From Burkholderiales bacterium (GTDB taxonomy: Bacteria; Pseudomonadota; Gammaproteobacteria; Burkholderiales; Casimicrobiaceae): a DNA stretch of 37,313 nucleotides. Of the stretch, positions 10,401 through 19,879 are shown in pieces. The translations under genes and the position numbers were made by a program. Positions within the stretch are counted from its first letter, which is position 1. Each line of letters begins with the position of its first letter. Location of the stretch: contig JAICUU010000008.1 of NCBI GenBank assembly GCA_025935675.1, forward strand, positions 1 to 37,313. The letters run 5' to 3'. The notes under the pieces were generated by a model that did no database searches, was not told the DNA's origin, and was given only the letters and a program-made list of their open reading frames with translations.

Positions 10401-10681
10401 TACACGGTCAGCGTGAGCTGGCCGGTCGACGAGCTCGTCGACGACATGTAGAGCATGTTGTCGACGCCATTGATCTGCGCCTCGATCGGCGCGGCCACCG
10501 CGTCGGCCACCGTCCTCGAGTCCGCGCCGGGATACGTCGCCGAGACGGTGACCTGCACCGGCGTGATCGTCGGGTACTGCTGCACCGGCAGGAACAGCAC
10601 TGCCAGTCCGCCGGCCAGCATGAAGATGATCGCGACGACCGCGGCGAAGATCGGCCGCTCGATGAAAAAGCGCGAGAACAT
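7460..10681 (-). CDS. RND multidrug efflux permease, HAE1 family
   Basis: MFSRFFIERPIFAAVVAIIFMLAGGLAVLFLPVQQYPTITPVQVTVSATYPGADSRTVADAVAAPIEAQINGVDNMLYMSS...GMVVDDAIVVVENVERNM. Confidence 0.97.
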   Translation of the reverse strand: MFSRFFIERPIFAAVVAIIFMLAGGLAVLFLPVQQYPTITPVQVTVSATYPGADSRTVADAVAAPIEAQINGVDNMLYMSSTSSSTGQLTLTVYFAMNTDPDIAQVQVQNRVNLAMPQLPSAVTQLGVSVQKKSSSIMMLIAVYPKGGRYTSDFVANYANVYVLDALKRVPGAGQAQIMGVPDQAMRIWMNPDRMASLGITTSDIASAVQSQNALFGAGQIGSKPTSNPVELTFPVVTQRPFTDPRQYENIILRASQDGSAIVRLGDVARVEVGLRQYIVESRLDNVPATYIAVFQQPGANGLKVSAAVRAALAEMKTRFPEGIDYTISLDTNDFVRISIREVLKTLAEAMVLVVLIVFLFLQSVRTTIICAVAIVVALVTTFAGMLALDFSINLLTLFGLVLAIGMVVDDAIVVVENVERNMQQHHLDPRAATIRSMGEIATSLVAVVLVMVSVFVPAAFLPGTTGQLYKQFAVTIVVSVTISGFIGLTLTPAMCALMLRHAPPRTRGFFGWFNRQVTRVTDAFGRAVNVVIARMAIALVLLVVLLGAIWGLFHVLPTAFVPQEDQGYVMAAIVMPEAASIDRTQAVSERVDAALAKIPGVDRRAMITGYSLLDGGFQTNAGAFFVTLKDFDERYASIATAREQNARAVLTTLYREMQSIPGGFVIPIAPPAVPGLGTTGGFEFWIQDTGAGDPAQLGAVLQDFLAKARERPELTGLASTFRANTQQLRANVNRDKATLLGVPIQDVYSAIQAQFGSLTASQFNEFSRVWWVVLQSDARFRLAPDDLTRLYTRSSDNKMVPLSALVSTEWVSGPDLLPHFNGFPAAKIIGSNTPSYSSGDAITAMEAVAKEALPAGYTFAWSGVAYEEKQSGGTSAVAFLFGFIIVFLVLAAQYESWALPGAVMTAVPFGILGALLFAWMRGLSNDVYFQIGLLVLIGLGAKNAVLRVSAAVEFRNAGKSIEEATVLAGEQRLRPIIMTSLAFAVGVLPLALAVGAGANARHSIGTGIIGGMIGETTLAMLYVPLFFYIFDRLKERRAARAPGSEPPAPPEAPAPTEPPATGDDAAAAAKAG

Positions 10682-10702
10682 GCGAGCCCCGGGCGCGGCG
10701 GG

Positions 10703-11881
10703 CTACTTCGCCGCGGCGCGGCGCGGCTCCGGTCGCGGCGGCGCGACGTACGGCGTCGCGTTGACCTCGGCGCCGGGCGTGAGGCGCAGCGTGCCGTCGA
10801 CGATCACCGTGTCGCCGCTCTCGAGGCCCTGGTCGACGAACCAGTCGTCGCCGTTCCAGTCGCCGACGTCGACCGGCCGCATCGCGGCCTTGCCGTCCTT
10901 GCCGAGCAGCCACACGAAGTGGCCCTTGGCACTCTGCTGGACGGCGCGCTGCGGCACCAGGATCGCGTTCGGCCGCAGCGCGCCCTTCAGGTGCACGCGC
11001 ACGTACTGGTTGGGCCGCAGCACGCCTTGCGGATTCGGCACCGACACGCGGATCAGGAACGTGCCGGTCTGCGAGTTGTACGAAGGGTCGGCGAACGTGA
11101 TGCGGCCCGTGTACGGGAAGATCGAGCCGTCGACGAGCTCGATCTCGGCGTCGAACGCGTTGGTCGGCGGCATCTTGAGGCGTCCCGAAGACGCGTCGTG
11201 GCGGATGCGCTCCATCACGTTCTCGGACAGGCTGAAGTTCACCCACATCGGCGTCAGCACCGACACCGTGGTGAGCTGCGCGTTCTGCGGGCTCACGTAC
11301 GTGCCTTCGGCGACCGCGGCGAAGCTCGACACGCCGTCGACCGGCGACGTGATCGTCGTGTACGAGAGGTTGAGCTCGGCTTCCTCGAGTTGCGCCTTCG
11401 CCTGCGCGACGGCAGCCGCGGATTGCTCGGCCTGCCCGGTCGCGTCATCGAGGTCCTTCTGCGACAGCGCGTTCTGCTCGGCGAGCGGCTTGGTGCGCGC
11501 GAGGTTCGCCTGCGCGACCTGCAGCGCCGCCTGGTTGCGCTGCAGCGCGGCCTTGGCGGCGTCGACCTGCGCCTGGAATGGCTTCGGGTCCATCCGGAAC
11601 AGCACCTGGCCGGCCTTGACCACCGCGCCCTCGGTGTAGACGCGCTTGTCGAGGAAGCCCGACACGCGCGCCTGGATGTTGACCGCCTGCGAGCTTTGCG
11701 TCTGCGCGACGAACTCCGCATTGACCGGCACGTCGTGCGCGGCGACGGTGACCGTCGTCACCGCCTGCGGCGGCGCGGGCGGAAGGGCAGGCGGCTTACG
11801 GTTGCACGCGGTGAGCGCTGCGGCCAGCGACAGCACGGCCCACACGCGAAGATGCCCGGCGTTGGTCAATCGCAATGACAT
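10703..11881 (-). CDS. RND efflux periplasmic adaptor (membrane fusion) protein
   Basis: Lipobox ALTACNRK, SSQAVNIQARVSGFLDKRVYTEGAVVKAGQVLFRMDPKPFQAQVDAAKAAL; upstream of the RND permease. Confidence 0.95.
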   Translation of the reverse strand: MSLRLTNAGHLRVWAVLSLAAALTACNRKPPALPPAPPQAVTTVTVAAHDVPVNAEFVAQTQSSQAVNIQARVSGFLDKRVYTEGAVVKAGQVLFRMDPKPFQAQVDAAKAALQRNQAALQVAQANLARTKPLAEQNALSQKDLDDATGQAEQSAAAVAQAKAQLEEAELNLSYTTITSPVDGVSSFAAVAEGTYVSPQNAQLTTVSVLTPMWVNFSLSENVMERIRHDASSGRLKMPPTNAFDAEIELVDGSIFPYTGRITFADPSYNSQTGTFLIRVSVPNPQGVLRPNQYVRVHLKGALRPNAILVPQRAVQQSAKGHFVWLLGKDGKAAMRPVDVGDWNGDDWFVDQGLESGDTVIVDGTLRLTPGAEVNATPYVAPPRPEPRRAAAK

Positions 11882-11979
11882 CGTCCTCCCCGTCGCGCCG
11901 GCGTGTCGACCGACGCCGGATTGTAACGTCGTTCAATTGCGCGGCGCGACGCCGAAGGGCCGCGGGCGTGACGATCGCG

Positions 11980-13386
11980 TCAGCAGGCGGGAACGAGCCG
12001 GCCGCCGAGGTCGTGCGCCCCCGCGCGCTCGATGGTCACGTGCGCGAACGTGCCGGGCGCAAGGTCGCCACCGTCGTCGACGACGACCGTACCGTCGATC
12101 TCCGGCGCGTCGGCGGCGCTGCGTGCCACCGCGACCGTGCTCACCGCGCGGCCCTTCCGGTTCCTCGCGCGCGCCTCGATCGCGTCGACAAGCACGGTTT
12201 GCGTCGAGCCGACCTTCGCCGCGAGTCGCGCGGCGCTGATCGCCGCCTGCTTCGCCATGAAGCGCGCGCGGCGCTCCTCCTTGACGGCATCGGGCACCGG
12301 GTCGGGCAACGCGTTGGCGGCGGCGCCCTCGACCGGTGAATACGCGAAGCAGCCGACGCGGTCGAGCGACGCCTCGTCGAGGAACGCGAGCAGCTCCTCG
12401 AACTCGGCGTCGGTCTCGCCGGGAAAGCCGACGATGAACGTGCTGCGGATCGTCATGGCCGGCCGCTCGCGGCGCCAGGCGCGCACGCGGTCGAGCACCT
12501 TTTCCGGCGCCGCCGGGCGCTTCATCAGCTTGAGGATGCGCGGGCTCGCATGCTGGAACGGCACGTCGAGGTAGGGCAGCACGCCGCCGCCGGCGCCGTC
12601 GGCGCGCATCAGCGGCACGACGTCGTCGACGTGCGGGTACGGGTAGACGTAGTGGAGCCGCACCCAGGCGCCGTGCGCGCGGGCGAGGGCGTCGAGCGCG
12701 GCGACGAGCTCGTGCATCCGCGTCTTGAGCGGCCGGCCCTGGAAGAAGCCCGTCCGGTAGCGAACGTCGACGCCGTACGCGCTCGTGTCCTGCGAGATGA
12801 CGAGGAGTTCCTTGACGCCCGCCTTCAGCAGGCGCTCGGCCTCGCCCAGCACGTCGCCGATCGGGCGGCTGGCGAGGTCGCCGCGCATCGACGGGATGAT
12901 GCAGAACGTGCAGCGGTGATTGCAGCCCTCGGCGATCTTCAGATAGGCGTAGTGGCGCGGCGTCAGCTTGATCCCTTGCGGCGGCACGAGGTCGACGAAC
13001 GGGTCGTGCGGCTTCGGCAGGTGCGCATGGACGTTGTCGAGCACCTCGCCGGCGGCGTGCGGCCCGGTCACTGCCAACACCTTCGGATGCGCGGCGCGCA
13101 CGAAATCGCCGCCGCCCTTGGCGCCGAGGCAGCCGGTGACGATCACCTTGCCGTTCTCGGCGAGCGCCTCGCCGATCGCGTCGAGCGATTCGGCGACCGC
13201 CGCGTCGATGAAGCCGCAGGTGTTGACGACGACGAGGTCGGCGCCCTCGTACGATGGCGCGATCGCATAGCCCTCGGCGCGCAGCCGCGTCAGGATCTCC
13301 TCGGAGTCGACGAGCGCCTTCGGGCAGCCGAGCGACACGAAGCCGACGCGGGGCGCCGCGGCAGCGGCCTTGCGTGCGGCGCTCAT
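11980..13386 (-). CDS. rimO: Ribosomal protein S12 methylthiotransferase RimO (radical SAM)
   Basis: [27 protein letters not shown], radical-SAM [35 protein letters not shown]-terminal TRAM-like region. Confidence 0.96.
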   Translation of the reverse strand: MSAARKAAAAAPRVGFVSLGCPKALVDSEEILTRLRAEGYAIAPSYEGADLVVVNTCGFIDAAVAESLDAIGEALAENGKVIVTGCLGAKGGGDFVRAAHPKVLAVTGPHAAGEVLDNVHAHLPKPHDPFVDLVPPQGIKLTPRHYAYLKIAEGCNHRCTFCIIPSMRGDLASRPIGDVLGEAERLLKAGVKELLVISQDTSAYGVDVRYRTGFFQGRPLKTRMHELVAALDALARAHGAWVRLHYVYPYPHVDDVVPLMRADGAGGGVLPYLDVPFQHASPRILKLMKRPAAPEKVLDRVRAWRRERPAMTIRSTFIVGFPGETDAEFEELLAFLDEASLDRVGCFAYSPVEGAAANALPDPVPDAVKEERRARFMAKQAAISAARLAAKVGSTQTVLVDAIEARARNRKGRAVSTVAVARSAADAPEIDGTVVVDDGGDLAPGTFAHVTIERAGAHDLGGRLVPAC

Positions 13387-13497
13387 CGGGATACCCTGCG
13401 CGCGGCGCGCTTCGGGGCGAGGGACGGGCTCATCGGGCGGATTGCGATGCAGCTACTGCGGCGCACAAGCGCCGTTGCTGCGATGCGTCGTGCGCGT

Positions 13498-14073
13498 TCA
13501 GCGCTTGTCGTCGTCGTCGGGTGCGTTTTGAGGCGGTGCCGCGAAGTTCGGGAACGGGAATGACGTGAACATGCCGCGCGTCTGGTCCTGCATCCGCTGC
13601 TGCATGTCCATGAAGAGCCGCGCGCTCTGCTCGAGGTAGTTGCCGAGCATCCCCTGCATCGCCGGCGCCTGCATCTGCATGAACTGCTTCCACAGGTCGG
13701 GCGTCAGCATCATCTTGTCGCCGTATACCTGCCGCGCCTGGTCCTGCAGCTTCTTCTGGATCGCGAGGAACGCCTTGACGTTCTGCTCCATGTACTGGCC
13801 CATGATCGTCTGCTGCGCGCTGCCGTAGAAGCGGATCATCTGCGCGAGCATTTCCGAGCTCCACATCGGCACGCCGCCCGATTCCTCGTCGAGGATGATC
13901 TGCAGCAGGATGCTGCGCGTCAGGTCGTCGCCGCTCTTGGCGTCGACCACCTGGAACTCGACGTTGTCGAGGACCATCTGCTTCACGTCGACGAGCGTGA
14001 TGTAGCCGCTGTTGGCCGTGTCGTAGAGGCGCCGGTTGGGGTACTTCTTGATGATGCGGGGGGAAGCGCTCAT
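13498..14073 (-). CDS. phaR: Polyhydroxyalkanoate synthesis repressor PhaR
   Basis: RIIKKYPNRRLYDTANSGYITLVDVKQMVLD...FQVVDAKSGDDLTRSILLQIILDEESGG. Confidence 0.96.
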   Translation of the reverse strand: MSASPRIIKKYPNRRLYDTANSGYITLVDVKQMVLDNVEFQVVDAKSGDDLTRSILLQIILDEESGGVPMWSSEMLAQMIRFYGSAQQTIMGQYMEQNVKAFLAIQKKLQDQARQVYGDKMMLTPDLWKQFMQMQAPAMQGMLGNYLEQSARLFMDMQQRMQDQTRGMFTSFPFPNFAAPPQNAPDDDDKR

Positions 14074-14154
14074 GGGGATGTCCGGGGGCCGAGGGCGCGA
14101 TTATAACCCCCTGATTTATCGGCCGTTTGGACGCCCTTCCCGGCCTCGCAGGGG

Positions 14155-14235
14155 CCGGATGCTGCAGTGCAGTAAAAAACCCTTGACTTGGGGATTTGCC
14201 GTCCCTATACTGCGTTTGTGCGGTGCAGCATCCGG
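14155..14235. promoter_or_regulatory. 12-bp inverted repeat flanking the phasin promoter; candidate PhaR operator
   Basis: CCGGATGCTGCA (14155-14166) and its exact reverse complement TGCAGCATCCGG (14224-14235); the left arm overlaps CTGCAGTGCAG (CTGC-N3-GCAG). Confidence 0.5.
14183..14211 (+). promoter_or_regulatory. Sigma70-type promoter for the phasin gene
   Basis: TTGACT (14183-14188), 17-nt spacer, TATACT (14206-14211); each hexamer 5/6 to consensus. Confidence 0.8.
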
Positions 14236-14388
14236 TGTAAAGCCAGGGCGCCGCGGACGGCCTCGTCGGGACGTAAAGACCGCGCCGTCACAGGATACGC
14301 GAGCGCCGCCGGTGCCTCGTCCCCAGCGGGGATATCCGGCAACGTTCACGGTAACGGTTCCATGACTGAGACCACGAAAGGAAGCACC

Positions 14389-14922
14389 ATGTACGCAACC
14401 GAACAATTCGCCGAGCTCAACAAGGTCGGCGTCGCCAACGCCACCCGCTTTGCCGCGCTCTCGATCGAGAACGCCGAGAAGCTCTTCCGGCTCAACGTCA
14501 CCGCCGCCAAGGCCGCGTTCGCGCACGGCGTCGAGAACGCGCAGGCCGTCGCGGGCGTCCGCGACGTCCAGGAGCTCTTCGCGCTTCGCGCCAAGGTCGC
14601 CGAAGAGAACGTCCAGGCCGCCGTCGGCTACGGCCGCACGCTCTATGCGCTCGCCTCGGAAGCCCAAGGCGAGTACACGGCAATCGCCGAAGACGCGTGG
14701 AACACGTACTCGAAGGGCGTCTCCGCGATCGTCGACAAGGCCGCCAAGAGCGCGCCGGCGGGCTCGGATGCCGCCGTCAACGCGTTCCGGTCGACCTTTG
14801 CCGCCTCGACCGCCGCGTTCGACCAGTTCCAGCGCGCAACCAAGCAGGTCGTGAGCCTGGCCGATGCGAGCGTCCGCGCCGCCGCGGCGTCGACCGCGAA
14901 GCCGGCCAAGGGCCGCAAGTAA
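14389..14922 (+). CDS. Phasin family protein
   Basis: MYATEQFAELNKVGVANATRFAALSIENAEKLFRLNVTAAKAAFAHGVENAQAV; AAGGA before the ATG at 14389; alternative in-frame start at 14362. Confidence 0.92.
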   Translation: MYATEQFAELNKVGVANATRFAALSIENAEKLFRLNVTAAKAAFAHGVENAQAVAGVRDVQELFALRAKVAEENVQAAVGYGRTLYALASEAQGEYTAIAEDAWNTYSKGVSAIVDKAAKSAPAGSDAAVNAFRSTFAASTAAFDQFQRATKQVVSLADASVRAAAASTAKPAKGRK

Positions 14923-15036
14923 TACCGCACCCACCAGGGAACTCGCGGTTCCGGCCGCGGGTCCACCTGATGTGGGTTGGATGACGAAAGCGTGAAGCGC
15001 GACCGGTCATAGCGATTGCGCGAAGTCGATCGACAG

Positions 15037-15068
15037 GCCCCGCCTCCCAATGGAGGCGGGGCTTTTTT
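15037..15068 (+). terminator. Rho-independent terminator downstream of the phasin gene
   Basis: GCCCCGCCTCC-CAAT-GGAGGCGGGGC-TTTTTT, perfect 11-bp stem. Confidence 0.92.
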
Positions 15069-15132
15069 CATCCGGGAGAGCCACGCCGACCGTGCACGAT
15101 TGTGCATGGCAATAAATTTTTACGCCTTTATA

Positions 15133-15161
15133 TTTAACTCTCTCGGCAGCGGTGGTAAAGT
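15133..15161 (+). promoter_or_regulatory. Candidate promoter of an intergenic sRNA
   Basis: TTTAAC (15133-15138), 17-nt spacer, TAAAGT (15156-15161), in a locally AT-rich segment after the phasin terminator. Confidence 0.5.
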
Positions 15162-15167
15162 GGATTT

Positions 15168-15278
15168 GTGCACTGCCGCATGTCCCTCCCGGGACCTCCG
15201 CGGCAGGTGCCCTGTATTCCTCTCCTCCTCCTGACGGAATGCAGACTTCGAGCCCCGCCGTCACCGGCGGGGCTTTTT

Positions 15279-15282
<4 letters not shown>
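15168..15282 (+). ncRNA. Candidate small RNA with three stem-loops and an anti-Shine-Dalgarno loop
   Basis: Hairpin 1: GCACTGCCGC/GCGGCA(G)GTGC (15170-15210) enclosing GTCCC-UCCC-GGGAC. Hairpin 2: CTGTATTCC/GGAATGCAG (15212-15244) with loop UCUCCUCCUCCUGAC. Hairpin 3: terminator at 15251-15280. Preceded by a promoter-like sequence. Confidence 0.72.
15251..15280 (+). terminator. Rho-independent terminator of the candidate sRNA
   Basis: AGCCCCGCCG-TCAC-CGGCGGGGCT followed by a T run; overlaps the phaB stop region. Confidence 0.88.
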
Positions 15283-16028
<746 letters not shown>

Positions 16029-16081
16029 GTCGTCCTCCTCGTCGTTGTCGATGTGGATCGTGCCTTGCCGCCGCGCGCCAT

Positions 16082-17818
16082 TCAGGTCGCGGCCTCGTGT
16101 ACGTAACGGCCCGGCGCCGGCGCGAGCGGCGCGAACGCCGCGTTGCCCGTCGCGGAGGGTGCCGCGCGCGTGCCACCCTTGTACGCCGCGAGCCAGCGCG
16201 TCCAGTGTGGCCACCAACTGCCCGGATTCGACGTGGCGCGCGCGAGCCATGCGTCGGGATCGCCGCCGTTTCGCTCGCCGGTCCAGTAGTTGCGCTTCCG
16301 CGGCGCCGGTGGATTGACGACGCCGGCGATGTGCCCGGACGCCCCCAGCACGAACGTCGCGTCGCCGCCGACGAGCGCGGTGGTGCGCCAGGCGCTCTTC
16401 CACGGCACGATGTGATCGCGCCGGCTCGCCATCACGTAGGCTGGGCAGCGGATGCGCGAAAGGTCGACCGCCTCGCCCTGCATCGTCAGCGATCCGGGCT
16501 CGCGCAGCCGGTTGTGCACGTACATGCTGTCGAGGTAATACGCGAACATCGGCCCGGGCAGGCTGGTCGAGTCGCCGTTCCAGTGCAGCAAGTCGAGCGC
16601 CGGCGGCGTGCGGCCCTCGAGGTAGCTGGCGACGACGTAGCGCCACACGAGCTCGTTGGCGCGCAGGCTCGCGAATGCCCCCGCCAGCGTCGCGCCCGGC
16701 ATCCGCGCACCCATCCGCATCGCCGGCGCGACCGACGCCATGAACTCCGGCGTGATGTAGGCGCCGATCTCGCCCGGATCCTCGAAGTCGAGCATCGTCG
16801 CGAGGAGCGTCAGGCTCGCCACCGACCGGTCGCCGCGCGCCGCCATCACCGCGAGCGCGCTCGCGAGCAGCGTGCCGCCGACGCAGAAGCCGAGCGCATT
16901 GACCGTGCGGCTGCCGCTGACCGACTTCGCGACGTCGATCGCCTGCTCGACGCCTTGCGCGAGGTAGTCGTCCCAGGTGAGCCGGCCAAGCTCCGCAGGG
17001 ATGTTGCGCCAGGACACGATGAACGTCGTGTGTCCCGCGTCGACCGCGTGGCGAACGAACGAGTTCTGCGCGCCGAGATCGAGGATGTAGTACTTGTTGA
17101 TGCACGGCGGCACGATCACGAGCGGCCGTCGCGCCACCTTCGGTGTCGTCGCGTCGTACTGGATCAGCTCGATCAGCTCGTTGCGGTAGACGACGCTGCC
17201 CGGCGTGACGGCGAGGTTGCGACCGACCTCGAACGCGTCGGGATCGCTCATGGTCACGCGCCCGGCGCGCATGTCCGCATAGAGGTTCGCGGCGCCGTGC
17301 ATGAGGCTCGCGCCGCCGGTGGCCATCGCGCGCTTTTGCGCGGCCGGATTGCCCGCGAGGAAGTTGGCCGGCGCGAGCGCCTCGATCGCCTGGCGGGTGT
17401 AGAACGCCGCGCGCGCGGCGTCGCGCGGCGCGAGCGGCAGCGCGTTCACGCGCGCGGTCAGGTATTCGGCACGGAGGAGATACGCCTGGCGCAGGAACGA
17501 GAACCACGGGATGGTCCGCCATTCGGGCGCGTCGAAGCGCCGGTCGTCCGGCTCCGGCGTGGCGACCTCGGGAAGCGTGCCGCCCGCCTCGAGATGCAGG
17601 ACGGCCCGCCACAGCGCGGCGCTGCGCGCCGCGTAATCGCGGTCGAGTGCGGCGAGCGCGTCGCCTTGCACGGCCGCGGTCGCCTGCGCGGCATCGGTCG
17701 CGGGCGTCGCGGCGCCGAGCGGCTTCGTCCAGAAGCGCGCCCAATCGGCGCCGGCGCGTTGCCAGGCTTCGGCGAGCGGCGCGAGATCGGCGAGCGCGGG
17801 TTGGTCGAGGGTCAGCAC
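16082..17818 (-). CDS. phaC: Class I poly(3-hydroxyalkanoate) synthase
   Basis: PhaC lipase-box variant GFCVGGTLL, ARRPLVIVPPCINKYYILDL, WNGDSTSLPGPMFAYYL, SGHIAGVVNPP. GTG start at 17818 is the likely N-terminus; the 609-aa ORF starts further upstream. Confidence 0.95.
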   Translation of the reverse strand: MLTLDQPALADLAPLAEAWQRAGADWARFWTKPLGAATPATDAAQATAAVQGDALAALDRDYAARSAALWRAVLHLEAGGTLPEVATPEPDDRRFDAPEWRTIPWFSFLRQAYLLRAEYLTARVNALPLAPRDAARAAFYTRQAIEALAPANFLAGNPAAQKRAMATGGASLMHGAANLYADMRAGRVTMSDPDAFEVGRNLAVTPGSVVYRNELIELIQYDATTPKVARRPLVIVPPCINKYYILDLGAQNSFVRHAVDAGHTTFIVSWRNIPAELGRLTWDDYLAQGVEQAIDVAKSVSGSRTVNALGFCVGGTLLASALAVMAARGDRSVASLTLLATMLDFEDPGEIGAYITPEFMASVAPAMRMGARMPGATLAGAFASLRANELVWRYVVASYLEGRTPPALDLLHWNGDSTSLPGPMFAYYLDSMYVHNRLREPGSLTMQGEAVDLSRIRCPAYVMASRRDHIVPWKSAWRTTALVGGDATFVLGASGHIAGVVNPPAPRKRNYWTGERNGGDPDAWLARATSNPGSWWPHWTRWLAAYKGGTRAAPSATGNAAFAPLAPAPGRYVHEAAT

Positions 17819-17905
17819 GGACGGCCGGCGGGCATGCGGCCGTCGGAGGCGAGGGCCGTGACGTCGATGGTATCGTGCACGCACTGCAACATTCAATCGT
17901 CGCCG

Positions 17906-18145
17906 GTGCACATCGTCATCGCCGGCTGGCTCTACGTGATCGGCGCGATCTCGCTCACGATGAAGAGCGCGGCCGCGGGCATCGCCCTGTTCGCCCTCGC
18001 CGGTCTCGCGCCCGTCGCGCTCTGCGGATGGATCGCGCTCCTGCGGTTGCGCCGGCGGCGTGCCGACGCAGAGGCGCGCGCCGCGACATCGCCGTCGTCA
18101 GGGCTCGAGCGCGAGGTGGACCAGCGCGATGACCGCGACCCCTGA
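17906..18145 (+). CDS. Small putative membrane protein (about 79 aa)
   Basis: GTG start; (V)HIVIAGWLYVIGAISLTMKSAAAGIALFALAGLAPVALCGWIALLRLRRRRADAE, two hydrophobic segments plus basic stop; overlaps the 3' end of the ZIP gene. Confidence 0.5.
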   Translation: MHIVIAGWLYVIGAISLTMKSAAAGIALFALAGLAPVALCGWIALLRLRRRRADAEARAATSPSSGLEREVDQRDDRDP

Positions 18146-18904
18146 CACGATCAGCAGCATCTGCTTCAGCGTCTCGAGCGGCTCGGGCCGCCGGTGCAGG
18201 CTGGGAATGAGGTCGGCGACCGCGACGTAGAGGAGGCTCGCCGACGCGATCGCGAGCACCGTCGGCAGGATCCCCGCCATCGCGGCGAGCGCGAAATAGC
18301 CGGCCGTGGCGCCGGCCAGCGTGGCGACGCCGGTCGCGACGTTGACGGCAAACGCGCGGCCGCGTGTGTAGCCCGAGTGCAGCAGCACCGCGAAATCACC
18401 GATCTGCTGCGGCAGCGCGTGCGCGACGATCGCGAGCGTGGTGACGAGCCCCAAGCGCGAATCCGCGAGGAACGCCGCGGCGATGACGATGCCGTCGCAG
18501 ACGTTGTGCACGCTGTTGCCGATCAGGATCATCAGGCCCGAGCGGCCCTGGTCGTGGCCGTGCGCATGCGCGGTGTGCATCGCATGCGCGTGCTCGGTCT
18601 CGTCGCGCGCGTCGTCGTGCGGCGCGTCGCCATGGCTGTGCCGCCACAGCACGAGCTTCTCGAGCAGGAAGAACGCGAGCAGCCCCGCGAGCACCGTCGC
18701 CATCACCGCTTGCGGATCGCCGCGCGCGAGGGCGTCGGGCAGCAGCTCGACGAACACCGCGCCGAGCAGCGCGCCGACCGCGAACGACACGAGGCGCGGC
18801 ACCAGCGTCGCGGGTAGCGCCAGCGACGCGCCGGCCGCCACCGTCGCCAGCACGCCGGCGGCGAGCGCGGCGAGGAAGACCTCGAGGTAGCCGGCGACAT
18901 GCAT
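18098..18904 (-). CDS. ZIP-family divalent metal transporter
   Basis: His-rich loop HSHGDAPHDDARDETEHAHAMHTAHAHGHDQ; TM segments IGNSVHNVCDGIVIAAAFL and VAHALPQQIGDFAVLLHSG. Confidence 0.93.
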   Translation of the reverse strand: MHVAGYLEVFLAALAAGVLATVAAGASLALPATLVPRLVSFAVGALLGAVFVELLPDALARGDPQAVMATVLAGLLAFFLLEKLVLWRHSHGDAPHDDARDETEHAHAMHTAHAHGHDQGRSGLMILIGNSVHNVCDGIVIAAAFLADSRLGLVTTLAIVAHALPQQIGDFAVLLHSGYTRGRAFAVNVATGVATLAGATAGYFALAAMAGILPTVLAIASASLLYVAVADLIPSLHRRPEPLETLKQMLLIVSGVAVIALVHLALEP

Positions 18905-18986
18905 CGGGCGCCGATGTTAGCGCAGCGGCCGCGGTGGCGGCTCGCGAGGCGTGGCAGGCGGCGCCCCTGCGCCACGGGTGCGGCCG

Positions 18987-19829
18987 TCAGCGATCGTCGC
19001 GCCAGATGAGCGCCGCCATGCGCCCGGTCGGGCCGTCGCGGCGATAGGAGAAGAAGCGCGCGCGATCGCCGTGCGTGCATGCGGTGACGACGTCGACGGC
19101 GGTCACGCCGGCGGCGGCGAGGCGCCGCTGCGCAAGCGCGCGCAGGTCGCAAAGCCACTTGCCTTCGCGATGGCGGACGAAGTGCGCGGCGGCGCCGGCG
19201 TCATCCGCGGCGAACGCGTCGCGCACGTCGTCGCCGACCTCGAACGCCGTCGCGCCGATCGCGGGCCCGAGCCACGCGACGATGTCCGGCGGCTTCACGC
19301 GCATCGCGTCGAGCGTCGCCTCGACGACGCCGCCCGCGAGCCCGCGCCAGCCCGCGTGCGCCGCGCCGATCGCGCCGCCGTCGCGTGCCGCGAGCAGCAC
19401 GGGAATGCAGTCGGCGACGCGGATCGCGAGCGGGCTGCCGGCGAGGCGCGTGACCAGCGCGTCGGCACGTGGCGGTGCATTGCGCAACGCATCGACGTTG
19501 CCGCGCCCGACCTCGACGACGTCGGCCCCATGCACCTGCTCGAGCCACACCGGCGGGGCGGGCAGCCATTCGCCGACGCGGCGCCGGTTCTCGGCGATCG
19601 CGGGGTCGTCGCCTTCGCGCGCGCCGCCGACGTCGAGCGACGCGCTCGTGCCTTGCGACACGCCGCCGTTGCGCGTCGTGGCGAACGCGTGCACCCGCGC
19701 TGGCGCCCGCCACGCGGGTACGATCCAGTCGAGGCGGCGCGCGGCGAAGCGCGCCGCGAGCGCGGCGTCAGCGATTGCGCGCGGCGGGGTCGCGTCGGCC
19801 GTCGCGCGCGCTGGAGTCGCGTCAGCCAT
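18987..19829 (-). CDS. pgeF: PgeF/YfiH-family (polyphenol oxidase / laccase-domain) protein
   Basis: FATTRNGGVSQGTSASLDVG...WLEQVHGADVV...ADALVTRLAGSPLAIRVADCIPVLLA...IGAAHAGWRGLAGGVVEATL; next to rluD. Confidence 0.92.
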   Translation of the reverse strand: MADATPARATADATPPRAIADAALAARFAARRLDWIVPAWRAPARVHAFATTRNGGVSQGTSASLDVGGAREGDDPAIAENRRRVGEWLPAPPVWLEQVHGADVVEVGRGNVDALRNAPPRADALVTRLAGSPLAIRVADCIPVLLAARDGGAIGAAHAGWRGLAGGVVEATLDAMRVKPPDIVAWLGPAIGATAFEVGDDVRDAFAADDAGAAAHFVRHREGKWLCDLRALAQRRLAAAGVTAVDVVTACTHGDRARFFSYRRDGPTGRMAALIWRDDR

Positions 19830-19879
19830 GCGCGTGCGCGAAGCGTGTCGTGGCATGTATTTGCGCGCCGCGCGTCGTT

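Noticed and set aside
7316-11878. 1520-aa ORF on the + strand
   Set aside because: It is antisense to the RND efflux operon, extremely Arg/His-rich and of low complexity; a typical shadow ORF in high-GC DNA.
11882-11979. Promoter of the RND operon (TTACAAT near 11922 on the minus strand)
   Set aside because: A TACAAT hexamer is present, but no -35 at proper spacing was found; not strong enough to list.
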